DNA of 64,000 nt from Zonotrichia leucophrys gambelii (Eukaryota; Chordata; Aves; Passeriformes; Passerellidae), in assembly GCF_028769735.1 (NCBI RefSeq), contig NC_088186.1:5673001-5737000 (forward strand). The letters run 5' to 3'. The first letter of the stretch is position 1, and every line of letters begins with the position of its first letter. Both the position numbers and the translations under genes were made by a program. This document shows positions 1 to 30,908 of this stretch, piece after piece. Below the pieces are notes generated by a model. It did not search any database and had not been told where the DNA came from. It saw nothing but the letters and a program-made list of their open reading frames with translations.

Positions 1-926
1 CAACCAGACTGAAAAAAAAGTCCTTAAAAAACCAAACAGAAACCACTAAGAAAGACAATGTAAGTAAATTACAAAAGCAATTAGGAATAATTGGTTCTAA
101 TTCCTACAGTCTTACAGAGCAGAGTAAGAATAGTCAGAATTCAGAAGTAAGCACTGTCATGTTAGTGTAAACTGAAGCAAACAAATCTTAATGAGGACAA
201 AGAGAAGGAAATTTAAAGGCAACATTCAATACATCAATTAAAAACCTCCAAAATCTGTTTGCTAAGTTACTATAAGACTCTTAGCATTCAATGTACATGT
301 TTGTAATTTGCAAAAAAATACTTTAAAAGTCATCAGTTCCTGGCAACATAGCTGCATTTTCAGTCAAAATATTGCCTTCTAACCTGGTTTCCCCACATTC
401 ACACAGCTTAAAAGATGTACAAGCAGCTTTAAGTCTAACAGGGTGGATGCAAGACACAAAACATGGGAATGAAATGCTGTGGATAATTTAAAAAATATTT
501 AAGATATTTTTGTGCTTTAGCAGGTGACAGCTCTTCCATTGTAAGCCTCTAATGAATGGAGAAAGGCTTCTTCTAACTATTGTAGTAAATAAGCTGGAGA
601 TGACTAATGGGATACAGCATATTCCTTACTAAAGAAGTATTGACATAAATGGTCTTGACTTTCAGGAATAAAAACATTTTTGTTGTAGCAAGCAGAAAGC
701 AAAGAACTCATGCAGAGTGAACAAGGGATTATTCAACATCTACTGCCCAGAAACTGAAACCCTCACACTACAAGCTCAAAACTAAACAGAGTTTTGTAGC
801 AGAGAGGTAAAAACCAGGCTGTTGAGAATTTCTATGGCACAGGAGAAGCAAATGGTCTAAAAAAGATTATATGCTGTAATTTTTGTTTTATTTTCTTTTT
901 GTGTGCTACTAAGCAATGACACCTAC
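1..926 (-). other. SPTAN1 intron, partial
   Basis: AT-rich unique sequence. I looked for the expected next peptide (SARLMVHTV) and did not find it, so the next exon lies outside the window. Nothing else recognised. Confidence 0.8.
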
Positions 927-19743
<18,817 letters not shown>

Positions 19744-22700
19744 TTTCTGAAAGCAGAAATAAAACTCCATTATGTTTGTCTTACAAAACATTGGTAGATC
19801 AGGAAGAGATTCATGCAGAAAAAAGTGGTTTTTTAAGATCACAAGTGGTTTACTTACAGTCCTACTCTGCGTGTGCAGGTATGTGTATAAAACCTTGCAT
19901 ATAAATAAAAGCACACTTCTAGCAGAAAGTGGTAAAGGAAAGTTTACAAAGACATTTAACACCTATTTGCTTTGGACAAATATGGCTGCAGTCATGTAAA
20001 GTCTGTGTCATCTCAAACTGTAGCATGCAAGTGTCCAACACAACAGCTAAAAATGTGGGTTTGTGCACAAATGTGTGTGGATACAGACATACTTCTTGTA
20101 CAACATAAAATATCTCTAAATATTTTATTTAAAATATTCAATACTAAAGAATATTACTCTTCTTTGAACAACAGTCAAGTGGCCCACATGTATCTATATA
20201 CACTTACATACATATATAGACCCACACTCTGTCTGATGCATCTCTTCTTTATTCTCTCAATTTAAAAAGTTACAAACCCATCCTGTCACTCTCCACATAA
20301 CCTTTTAGAAGCCAGTGAGAGGCTTCACAGATGTGACCTTAGTCAAGTAAGTCAAAAGCATTTTGCTTAACCAATGATCTTGCTCTGACTGAAAACCCTT
20401 CCACATTGCTTTATGCACTAAAACCTAATATTGTTACCACAGGCAGCAAAGACCTGACTACTGATCTGTTTTTTCTCTTTTTTATTAAAATTGCAACAAC
20501 CTTTAATTTTCAGTACCTCAACTTTTCCAAAAGCAACTTGATTTTCAGTAAAAGATCTGGGCACTAGAATAGAAATCTAACACAAATTTTAATAGTGGAA
20601 CTATTATTATCATTGAAGTTTGAATATTTAACCACTTATTTAACAACTAACTGCATATCAAGAGGTTGCTGCAACAAACACTCTGCACCTGAACAATTTT
20701 GCAATTACTGTCTTGGTGTACAAGTGATTACACCAGTCACTCACTCAATGCTTTTCTACCAATTCTGCACTCTCCAAATTAAAGGTACTTCTCAATCCTA
20801 TCAGACAGGGAAGAAACCCAGACTAGAACTGCAGACTAAAAGGCATGGACAATCAGTTAAAACACATCGTTAAATATTAAATTGTTATTTAGTCATTAGT
20901 TACCTGCATGCTTTAATTAGACATGTATCTCGCATAATTGCATGGAAAACTCCACAGGTTGGAAAGTGATCTACAGGGCCACGTTTTCCAAGCACTTGTA
21001 AAAGGACAATGTGACAGAAAGGAACATATGGGGCCGAACCCACACATTCCTGAGCTGCCCTTGCAAGGTCCCCACCCTGCAGAGGGCTGTGCCAGCAGCA
21101 CTCCTGGCTCCCATCAACTCAGCCCCAGCTGCACTGCGGCACTTGCAGGAAGCAAAGAAAATTCTGCTTTGTTTTTCCTTCCACTCATTACTGTCAAAAG
21201 AGGGCAAGGAAAAAAAAAACCACCCCAGTGTGTGCAGACTGTGTTACATAAACGAAACCCAGGTTTTGCCTGGCAGTGCTACCAAAATCTCCACTTGATT
21301 AGTGTCTCTGAGTATTAAAAGCTCAAACCCCTCAACATAACTCGAGCTCAGGCACAGATATGGTTCCCTGAGAAAGCAGCTGTTTGTTCCAGCACTCTTT
21401 CAAACAGCCTTTTTCCACCAGGAAAGGAAGTTATTGCTAAAAACTTCCTTTCCTGCTCTGTCATGCTGTGTTGGAATGCCAAAACCACTTATTTTAAACT
21501 GCTTTGTGTTCTGGAACAACACAGTGGCAGCTGGTCTAATGTACTGCATGGCTGGAGCCCCTCTGCTGATTCTGGGTTTGGGCAATGCTGGGAGAAAATT
21601 AAATCCTGGTCAGTCTCTGGAACACTGTACTCTCATTCATTGTACAATACAACTCAACTTGTATTTCAATATTAAAAAATCACCTCCACAAAGTGATTTG
21701 AAAACATTTAAAATTATTTAATTATTTACAATATTAATTTAGGGAAATATTTAAATGATAATTTCAAACATTGTTACAATATTGAAAGTCAAATGGGAGA
21801 CTTTCTGTAATTTACCCTGAGAGCTGGTTTGCCTCTCACCACACAAGCCAGGCAATCTGGCTCCTCTTTTTGCTGGAATTGGTTAAAAGAAAGGCTCCTT
21901 TTGTAACTACAGCGGAGCGAGTCAATTGTAAAAGAAGTGCTTTAGTGGAGCAATAATGGACTGTTCTTCCTGCAGCCCCAGCCGACGTCAGCAGTGTCTG
22001 TGCTGCCAGAGCCACCAGGGAGCTCCCAACTCCAAAGTCCTGGATGCTGCAGAACAATGCAGTCTCCCTGCCTCCCATGGTGTCACCTCAACTGCAGCAC
22101 TCCCTGCAATACCAAACACCCCTCCCAAAACTTCTTGGTTCAACTACACCCTTTGGGGACACCTAGGAGACACTTCCTGCAGGAATCCCACCAAGCAGAA
22201 GTTGTGCTTTGTGTTTTGAAGGTGAGCAGCGGTGGGATGTGCCCGTGCCAGGCCGTCCCCAGATAACCGGAGCCACCCCCGGCCCCGCCCGGCACAGCCG
22301 GCGCACGGAGATAAGGACAGGACGGGGCTCAGGGAACTTTGCAGGCCCACACAGCAGGTCCGGACTGTCCTGCTGACACTGCATTCCTCCTTTCGTGCTG
22401 TAAGACTAACATTAGGTCAGCTTATGTCTTAACTTAAAAAAAACTCAGAAATGCTTCTTCACACTGCACCGTTTTGAGGACATTATTTAGAAAGGAAAAG
22501 AAACAGCCAACAAAAAGAAGTAGGAAAATTATGAGAAAAAACCTGAAACAACAAAACAAACTTATTACTCTCATTCTTCCATCTCTGCCTTCCCTAGTCA
22601 AATCAAATGGTCCGTAATAGCACATAAAATATACAACTGCAGGTATTTACAGACACCGCAGTGCAACAACGATGATGTCAGCAGCGCCATTCACGCTCGG

Positions 22701-25436
22701 GAGCTTCAACAGGAATTACAGCGGTGCCACAGCAGAGCTGTCAGCACTTCCCTTACCAAAACATGCTTTCAGGGATTTAAAAGCACAAATGTGAAATACA
22801 TTCAGTGCTAGGCAGAAGGTTTTAGTGTATTTTTAAAAGCAATTACACAAAGCTTCGAAACAATTTAACTCCTTTGCCTGAAAAACAATCAGATATCAGT
22901 ACATAAAGATCTTCAGAAGTAGTAAAATAATTTTCTCTTAAGTCAAATCCTCATGTGTTACACATATTCATCATACATGACCTCAGAAGTAGCCTGGAAC
23001 AGAAATATTTTCCCTACCAAGACATTGCTGCTTCCCAAGTATGCACACATGAACAGCTCAATGCATTTTTTAAATGTTCATCAACATCACACATCGTCAG
23101 TCTTGTCTAAGGAAGATTTAACTGATAGCAGCTACTCCCTCCTGGGAAACGGGAACAGATTGCTGATCTTTCTTCTTTAAGTAAAAAAAAACTGATGTGA
23201 AAATAACCTTCAAAAGGACAGAGGAAAAAATAACACACATTTTCCCCAGCTTTCATTTTGCCGATTCACAGCTCCCTAAAACACCAGGGAAGAAACAAGT
23301 CCATAAGTACTTGCACTGCTGGAAAATCAAAGAGAATCCTTCTGCCAACATGCACAGCTCCTGCAAAGGGAGCCTGAGCATGGTGTGTGACAGAGAGGGA
23401 GCTAAAGGATGCCATATCCTATAGACTGGGACACTATTGGGACAAAATTAATGCCTGGCCTTTTGGTTTGTTGAATTTAACTTTTACAAAATAAAGACAT
23501 TTTAAGGTTAGACTATGTGCAGCAGAACACTGTGTCCAAATAGGCTATTAAGGAAGGTCACTGACAGTCCCAAACCTCCACAAATTCCAAGCCAGAAAAA
23601 TCAGTCAGGCACTGCAGTACCAAAAAAAACCCCAAAATACAAGATGTGCTGAAGTTGCTGTTTGATGCTGTAGAACTAACCACAGTGCAGGTCAAATTCA
23701 AACCAGCCCCAAAATTTAGGCAGGTATTGCAGGGACACAGAAAATGTCGCATTAGAAGGGCAAAAAAAGTAAATTGTTTAAACCAAAGTGGTCGCAAAGC
23801 TGTGATTTAGGCTGACAAGAGGGCTTGAGCACAACCTCAACTATGCACTTCTGAAATATGAAGAGAGATAAAGACCTGTTCATTTTTAGGCATTCAATCT
23901 TAAAATCTCCATTCCGCTATTTAAACAAGAGCAGTTGAATTTCTCATCTGAATGTGGTGCCTTCACACAGAAGGGGGCTTTTTTGGATTTGCTTTTGCTT
24001 TAACATCACAGACCCTTGATAAAACTGTCCAGGGCTGGCAAGGACTGCACTCTGCTGAGACTCCTGAGAAAGCAAATTACCTTGACTGCATTGCAGAAAT
24101 GCAGAGTTTACAGGTAATGCAAGATTATATAATTAACCCCAGCACTTTTCATCCCCATTTGTTATCTTTTCATTATCCTTCTAATTGCAGTATAAACATT
24201 TACATCACTTCTATTTCCAAATAAAATCTAGTTGCTTGTGTTCCCCAGCTGAAGTCTGATCCATACATCCTATTTATTTTATCACCACTGAAACAGAAGC
24301 ATCACTGTGTAAGAACAGTTACAGCACAACAACTCAAGGATTATAAATTTGTGCAAGTGGATGAATAGGAACCAAACCAACTTTGAATGCACAATGTAAA
24401 TCTCTTCACAGTTGATTTGCAGAAGCGATAAAGAAAAAGATTCTGCTCAAGTACATTTTAAAATGAAAACCTCTTGGAAAATTAATCAGTATCAAAACCT
24501 GATTATATTAAACTATAACTCCTATAAAATGTTCACACGTCATGCATCACAGACAGAAATTAGGCAACTCAAAGTGTTAAAGGAAAGGCAGATCAGACTC
24601 ACACTAAGTGCAAATAAAGCACCTGCTGTACAGAATAAATTCAAACCAGTGGCTTTTGTTACAAACAGGTCACTGCAATAAAGGCAGGCAAGTGTGGCAA
24701 GGGCACTTCATGCATTATGGAAAAATACCTGGACTTTGACTTTACGAAACGATGACAACATGATGGAAGAATGTAGAGTCTAAAAGGGAGGGGGAAATCA
24801 AGATAACGTTCAACCAACGACCAGCATAAGGATATGGCTGCAATGTTTCTGTCACAGTACCTGTTAATCACTTTCCTTTTGCTTCCTTGTCACATAAAAC
24901 AATTTGGTGTTAGTGTTACCCAAGCTATTGAAAATGACAAGACCCCGCATGCAAAAATGTTACAATATCAACAGGAAAACTAAGTTAATTCAGTATGTAC
25001 TAACGTTTCCAGTTAGTTCAAAACAAACCAAAAACTACCATAACCAGAAGGTCAAAACAGAAAGTAAAGCAAGTTATCTGGACTTGGCCAATGATGGTTC
25101 TGGGTACAGTATAATCAAGTGTGACGGCTTAATTTGAAGACACAAATTCAATCAGAAGGTTTGGAATGCAAATCTCTACAAAAATGTTGACTTTCAATGG
25201 CCACAACAAAAAATAGACAAGTAGCAGTTGCGACAGAAGGTATTTTTTGAGATATAGCTGTTAAGGGTGCCCAATCCACTGAATTTTGGCTGAAAATTTC
25301 CTTGTCATGGACATGCTGCAATCCCTCCATGGAGAACTGCAGCAGTGTGAGTGTGCCCTTGTGCCTGCTGGAGCTGCGAGGTCTCTGTGGCGTTGGACAC
25401 ACCTGGGTCAGCTGCAGCAGAGCGGGGACCTTCCCC

Positions 25437-25915
25437 TCTGCTGGATCCAGCACGGCAAAACACAGATCCAGCACGGCAAAACACAGATCCAACACCTCTG
25501 CTGGATCCAGCACAGCAAAACACAGATCCAACACAGATCCAGCACAGATCCAGCACAGCAAAACACAGATCCAGCACCTCTGCTGGATCCAGCACAGCAA
25601 AACACAGATCCAACACCTCTGCTGGATCCAGCACAGCAAAACACAGATCCAGCACAGATCCAGCACAGATCCAACACCTCTGCTGGATCCAGCACAGCAA
25701 AACACAGATCCAGCACAGCAAAACACAGATCCAACACAGATCCAGCACCTCTGCTGGATCCAACACAGATCCAACACCTCTGCTGGATCCAACACAGCAA
25801 AACACAGATCCAACACAGATCCAGCACAGCAAAACACAGACCCAGCACAGATCCAACACCTCTGCTGGATCCAGCACAGCCCAGCACATTCCCCTCTGCT
25901 GGATCCAGCACAGCC
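25437..25915. repeat. Modular minisatellite in SPTAN1 intron 1
   Basis: About 480 bp built from three short modules in changing order: CACAGATCCAG/A (11 bp), CACCTCTGCTGGATCCAG (18 bp) and CACAGCAAAA (10 bp). GGATCC (BamHI site) occurs nine times. The array leaves long open frames on both strands, which are artefacts of the repeat lengths and composition. Confidence 0.9.
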
Positions 25916-27519
25916 CGGGCCGGGCTCCATCCCCGGCATCTGCAGTCTGCTCCACCCCATTCTTCTGCTGCCTACACTCAACTCCAGGGACAAATGGAAA
26001 AAACAAACTCCCACACTACACTAACAAGCTGAGGAGAAAAGGGAGGAATTTATATTATTTCCTCCCATAAAGGGGAAGTGATCAGTTGTCTCCAAAAAGC
26101 AATGTATTTATGATTAAAATGCTTACAACCCCATAAATACATTACCTGGAGTAAAAAAAGGGCAGAAGGTACCAAGCTATTTGTGTTAAATTACTAAGGT
26201 TAGTTGTAAATGTCATAGTTGAGAAATACAAATTTCTCACCAAGAGGTACCACCCTCCACCAAGAGAATTAAGGCCTCTCTTATCCTGCTGCTGTGCAGA
26301 ACAAAAATGTGCAAAAAAATGCTTAAAATGTGTAAATGTAACCACCATTTTTGTTATTGTTGCTACCTTTGTTATTAAAAAAATCAACCAGAATTGTGTT
26401 TAACTTCCTAAACGACAGATCTCATATAAGCATTACATCTAAATCTGTTTCTTCAAATAAAATTTTGATTTCAGTCTGACCAATATGGCTAGTGTGGCTT
26501 TTTATTTCAACAAGAACAGAAATAAATTACTTCTTGTGAACAATGTAACCTGTTATCTTATTGAAAGTATTTTCCACAGCTTAACAATTCCATTATTACA
26601 GTTACAGATCCTGCACACAATGCAGCAGAAAGCAACCCATTTTCAACCTTTTGTCCATTATTTTCTCTGCACAATCCATAAATAAGGATAAATTAAGATT
26701 GCAAGGAAGAACTCTCTGCTAGTTGCATATAAATGCATGAAAATCCCACAGTGGGATTTAAAATTTGTGTTGAACAAATCTGAACCCCTGACTAAGGCCT
26801 TTTGGTGAACACAGTCATTGGAATCTTCTGGCACTTTGCTGAAAGCAAAAATGCCAAAAGAAAATGGATTATTTGTTTTCTAGAAAGACACAGAACCATT
26901 TCAGGCTGAGTTGGCTTTTTTTGGGTTGTTTTTTCATTTTTTTCCCCTTGATATGCTCATTCGCCATCTCCAGACAACTGCTCTTCAAAATCTATTTAAA
27001 TATGTATGAAAGACTGCTCAGGAGTCACGTACATTTTCGACAGGAACACGAACCTGGTTTATGACAAAACAGCTACAAAAAAATCCTGAACAGCCAATAT
27101 GAACCTGCTGAAAAAATATACAATGATAATTACTTGGTTTTCCTTCAATATCAAGGAAAATGGTTGCCCTATTGGCACATATTTATGACCCAGCAATGCA
27201 GATTTATATTGTTTTAACCGGGTAAGGTGTATGTGGGCAACAAATTGAGAAACGCTTGATTTAGATTTATTTTAAATTAGGAAAAAAAAAAAAAAGCTAT
27301 TTTTTTAATAACCAGGGCAGGGCCAAATCCCGATTCTTTTACAAAGGAAGCAGTAGACCTTGCCCTACATACATAACACACATTAAAGGAACAGAGGTCG
27401 GGAGATTCTGCTGAAATTCCTCCCTGCTCGGCAGCTCCGTGAGCCGCCCCCACGCCCGTCCCTGCCCGGAGCCCCCCGGGCCCTGCGGCAGCGGCTCTGC
27501 CGCGGCCCCTCCATCGCTC

Positions 27520-27545
27520 CTTCCTCCTCCTCCTCCTCCTCCTCC
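27520..27545. repeat. (CTC)n trinucleotide tract
   Basis: About eight CTC/TCC repeats inside the SPTAN1 CpG island. Confidence 0.85.
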
Positions 27546-28110
27546 CGCATCTCCTGACCTTGGACAGGGCTGGGCAGCCGCGGGAGCCATTGCTGTGCAA
27601 TGATTCCCAGCGCCCCGGCTCCATCCCCCGGGAATTGTCCCCGGGAAATGCTGCCTGGCAGCCCTGCAGGGCCGGGCGGGCACGGCGGGGGCTGTTCCCC
27701 GCCGGGGATGTTATTGATGTCATTTTCCGCCTGTTTGTCCCTGCCCGGGGCGCTGAATGGGATTCCAGCCGCGGGTCGCGCTGCTCAGGACGGCGGCGGC
27801 CGCTCCCTGCCCGCCCGCCCTTCATTCGCGCCGCGCCCCCGCCCTTCGCTCCGCTCCGCTCGACCGAGGCCCGCGGGGAGCCCCCGGGCCCGGCTCTGCG
27901 GCGCCCCGCGGTAACGAACCGCCCGGCGGAGCCGCGGAGGGCGAGACCGAGAGGCGGCAGGGACGCCCGCGGAGGCAGGGCCGGCCTCAGCCTCCCCCGG
28001 CTCAGCCGCACACCTGTGCCCGGCGGTGCGTGCGGGGCTGGGTGAGCCCGAGCGGGGCGCGGTGAAGGCCGCGCGGCGCCCCCCGCCCGCCCCTCGCCCC
28101 ATCCCCTCAC

Positions 28111-28165
28111 CGGGTCTGTGGGTGCGCAGGGACCTCCCGCCGGCTCCGCGCCCTCCGCCACGGAC
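28111..28165 (-). other. SPTAN1: SPTAN1 exon 1 (non-coding 5' UTR), approximate
   Basis: A GT donor (reverse complement GTGAGG) lies at 28105-28110, downstream of a TATA box at 28190-28197. A start site 25-30 bases below the TATA box would be near 28165. The exon has no in-frame route to the spectrin protein, so it would be untranslated and splice to the acceptor at 19747-19748. The donor choice and start site are inferred. Confidence 0.45.
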
Positions 28166-28179
28166 CGCGCGCGCCGCCC

Positions 28180-28220
28180 GCACCCGCCCTTTTTATAGCC
28201 CGGCCGGAGGTGACGTCAGC
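28180..28220 (-). promoter_or_regulatory. SPTAN1 core promoter: TATA box and cAMP-response element
   Basis: On the minus strand TATAAAAA is at 28190-28197, followed downstream by GC-rich sequence. A perfect palindromic CRE, TGACGTCA, is at 28211-28218, 13 bases upstream of the TATA box. Both are in the CpG island. A TATA box is unusual for a broadly expressed CpG-island gene. CREB/ATF binding is inferred from the motif only. Confidence 0.6.
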
Positions 28221-28330
28221 GCCGCAGAGCGGCCCTGCCCGGGCGGCGGAAAGAGACGAAGAACTTCGGAAAGAATCGGGAAAGGAACGCGGGGAGGCCA
28301 CGCCCACCCGAGCTCCGCCGGTGAACGATG

Positions 28331-28460
28331 GGGATCCGGAGAGAGCCGAGCGAATCCGGAAAGAGACGAGCGGTTCCGGAAAAACCGAGGGAGAGGGTCC
28401 GGAAAGGAACGAGAGGTTTCGGAATGACCGAGCGGTTCCGGAAACAGCCGAGCGGAGGAG
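28331..28460. repeat. Degenerate 20-bp tandem array carrying CCGGAA motifs
   Basis: CCGGA/TCGGA cores begin at 28336, 28356, 28376, 28399, 28419 and 28438, spaced 20, 20, 23, 20 and 19 bases. The unit resembles TTCCGGAAAGAGCCGAGCGG. Two looser copies lie at about 28247 and 28267. CCGGAA is the core of ETS-family sites. Confidence 0.75.
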
Positions 28461-28469
28461 CAGGGTGCG

Positions 28470-30733
28470 GAGGGCGTTTGTGCCCTGCAGGGACCGGCTC
28501 GGGCACCACAAAATCACTTTATTAAAGGGGGAATCGGGTAAAATGTCCGCACTGGGGGTCGGCAGAGCGGTCTGTGCCCCCTTCTCCAGAATCAGGGCCA
28601 GTTTGGGTCTCAGAGAGTCGAGGTTCAGCTCAGTGATGGGGACAGGGGACCGGTGCAGCATTCAGTCAAAGCAGCAGCTTCGTTAGTTTCACATTATATA
28701 AATATGTATTTATATATACATGTATAATGCACACACATATATATAAATAAAATTTATATCCACATCTACAGGTAAGAGGGGCTGCTTGAAGCACCGTGCA
28801 GTGTCACCCAAAGCCTGGCAAGGACACAGCATCAAAAGGCTGCAAGTGCCTGTCAAGGGAAAGCTATTTCTGAAAAGCTGATGCATAAATTCAAAGGAAA
28901 ATGAGCCTTCAGTATTAAATCAATGTTTAAAATAGACACATTCTACTCTAAAAAAAATGGAAATAATTAGAGATTAGAGGGCTGGAAGGCAGCAAGAACG
29001 TTATTGGCTCAAAGTGGTGAGTGGGTTTGATGGCTGTGTGAATTAATGACACTTTATTTGAGTGAAGTACTTAATTGGAAGCACAGGCACTTATGGTGAC
29101 ACTGCATGCCTGGGACTGCCTGGAACTCCTGTCTCCAAGCAGGACTCTGACTCACACCAGCTTTGATGCATCTCATCCTGAAGGCACAGTTATTTCCACA
29201 GCTGCAATGCTCTCCTTGGTCATATTTGATATAAATGTACATACAAAACCACCAGGGATATATGCATATGACCTTATTTGCATTGCATCTTAACAGCACC
29301 AACTGGCTAACATCCAAACCTGCTAAAATGACAAAAACAAGTCAAACACTCAGCTGAACCAGCAGATAAAACCTCAAGCTACATCTAAAAACAAATATTG
29401 ATTCTTATGAAGCACACACATTATTCATTTAGTATTCATATGAGTGTTTTTTAAATAGTAGGTATGTGGATTCTCTTTACTGAGGCAGAAAAGGATATCT
29501 TGAATTTTTATAAAAATATATATTTTATTTACCCCACAAATGTTAGAAACCCCAAGTAGCTGTAGCAAAAAAAAGAAAAGTAGTATTGTATTTCACAAGT
29601 ACATCATCAAATTCCTCCTTGGGTTTGGCACAGGCAGACAATTGTTTCTAACAGACAGGACCAATCCCTGCCTTGGCAATGTGAAATTATCTCCACCATA
29701 ATTATGAAATATGCAATATATAATTAAAACATCTCCACTCAGTATCAAAAAGCTTTGTACATTTTCAAGTATACTAATAAAAGTTGCATTGCTTCAGAGT
29801 TACGGAGGACATTTCCAATTTCCCAGAACAATCACAAGGTAACAGTAGTCTAAAGTATTCCAGAGTCAGTTTACAAAACACATAAACCAAATACAAATTT
29901 AAGTTAGGCACTAGACAATTTTAAAGACAATGTTAAGGGTTTTACAGGCCTGAATTCCAAAGCACATGTTACAACCTCTTCTAAGCAATCTCAAGAACTG
30001 TATGGAAAAATCAAATTATTATTCTCATATGAGAATATGAATTGTTCTACAGCTTCAAACCGTGGTGCCTCTAGGAAAAATAAAAAGTCTGGTAAAAATA
30101 ACATTTTCAACTTGCAACAGTATATTGCCAGAATAATTAACCACCTTGTAGAACTCAAAAGTAATTTTTTTTCATCTTAAGAGGCCACCAAAACAGTTCA
30201 AGGGCAGCTCACTGTAAATCCAACAGATTTCCCATCTCCCCAGTTCATCAAGGAACTGTGGATTTTCTTGACTGCCCCTTAATCAACAGAAAAAAATACA
30301 GAATTTTGATTGTTACAGGAGCTCTTCTTTCCCCCACCAACCTTTTGGAGCAGTGACTCCGCCTCTCAGAGTCCTGTCTTTTGGAGTGAAGTTACATCCA
30401 AGGGAGAGCAGAGTCAGCACTGCCCAACCCTCCCCAGCCTCACCACACACTTCACATGATGTTGAGACAAACAAGTCCCTCAGCATAATTACAGTTGAAT
30501 TATAAAAGATGTAAGAAATACAAAAATAAATTTGTAGCAGTAATTTGGAGATTGATTATGCTGGTAAGAGTTCATAAAGCTGTGAGGTATTTTCACTTCC
30601 ATGAGCCAAACAGCACTCTGGAATTTTGCAGTCCAATTTTTCAGTCCTTAACTCCAGAGCCATCAGCACAATGGATTTAAAGCATCTTCCACATGCTTAA
30701 ACATATGAAGGAAAAGTCTTGAAGTTTCAGTAA
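28470..30733. other. Spacer between the GLE1 3' end and the SPTAN1 promoter
   Basis: About 2.3 kb of AT-rich sequence between the likely GLE1 poly(A) signal (30734-30739) and the SPTAN1 promoter array. Further minus-strand AATAAA motifs (for example near 28517 and 29050) leave room for a longer GLE1 3' UTR. No gene seen. Confidence 0.6.
28690..28760. repeat. AT-rich low-complexity tract
   Basis: Alternating TA/CA-rich sequence just beyond the CpG island. No gene signal. Confidence 0.7.
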
Positions 30734-30739
30734 TTTATT
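30734..30739 (-). terminator. GLE1: Candidate GLE1 poly(A) signal AATAAA
   Basis: The first minus-strand AATAAA after the stop, about 100 bases downstream, giving a short 3' UTR. More distal signals could also be used. Confidence 0.45.
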
Positions 30740-30839
30740 ATACAAAAACTTATAAAGATCTAATGCAAAGATTAGCTTTAAGTCTAACAAATAAATGTTC
30801 TTGAATTAAAAACTAAGGGGAAAGGAAATACAGGTTGAT

Positions 30840-30908
30840 TTATGTTCTCCAAAAGGAAGGTGTCAGAATGCCCTTTGGTAATGGAATTTCCTCTGCACGT
30901 AGACATTT
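30840..30908 (-). CDS. GLE1: GLE1 exon 16 (last), residues 682-703 and stop
   Basis: Acceptor TCCATTAG, then [20 protein letters not shown], Arg, Thr and TAA at 30840-30842. It matches the human C-terminal pattern (PKGFLTSSFWRS). At 69 bp it is invisible to a length-filtered ORF search. Confidence 0.93.
   Translation of the reverse strand, partial: KCLRAEEIPLPKGILTPSFWRT

Larger units (their letters stand above)
19747..28110 (-). other. SPTAN1 intron 1, 8.4 kb
   Basis: Long first intron between the untranslated exon and the ATG exon. It contains the modular minisatellite at 25437-25915 and an isolated GC-rich patch at 22230-22380. The rest is AT-rich and shows no coding exon I can support; short open frames here lack splice context and family resemblance. 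Confidence 0.7.
27420..28500. promoter_or_regulatory. CpG island over the SPTAN1 5' end
   Basis: About 1.1 kb of CpG-dense sequence, sharply different from the AT-rich flanks. It holds the TATA/CRE promoter, a (CTC)n tract at about 27520-27545 and the 20-bp CCGGAA array at 28331-28460. Long open frames here are by-products of the GC content. Confidence 0.85.

Noticed and set aside
25148..26070. Five long overlapping open frames (167-288 codons) on both strands, rich in Cys/Trp/Ile or Gln/Thr/Pro
   Set aside because: They are translations of the modular minisatellite. Similar open length in several frames on both strands shows the absence of stops is compositional, and no splice or start context supports them.
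27277..28161. 294-codon minus-strand open frame MAEGAEPAGG...
   Set aside because: It lies in the SPTAN1 CpG island, is Gly/Arg/Pro/Ala-rich, overlaps other open frames in the same block and resembles no family. The spectrin ATG is in a later exon.
28210..28686. Open frames across the CCGGAA array
   Set aside because: Produced by the 20-bp repeat and GC content; no homology and upstream of the SPTAN1 start site.
30305..30420. Alternative GLE1 last exon containing APKGWWGKEELL
   Set aside because: It resembles the PKGF motif of GLE1, but no AG acceptor gives the required phase 0. The segment at 30840-30908 fits phase, splice site and the whole tail ([13 protein letters not shown]).
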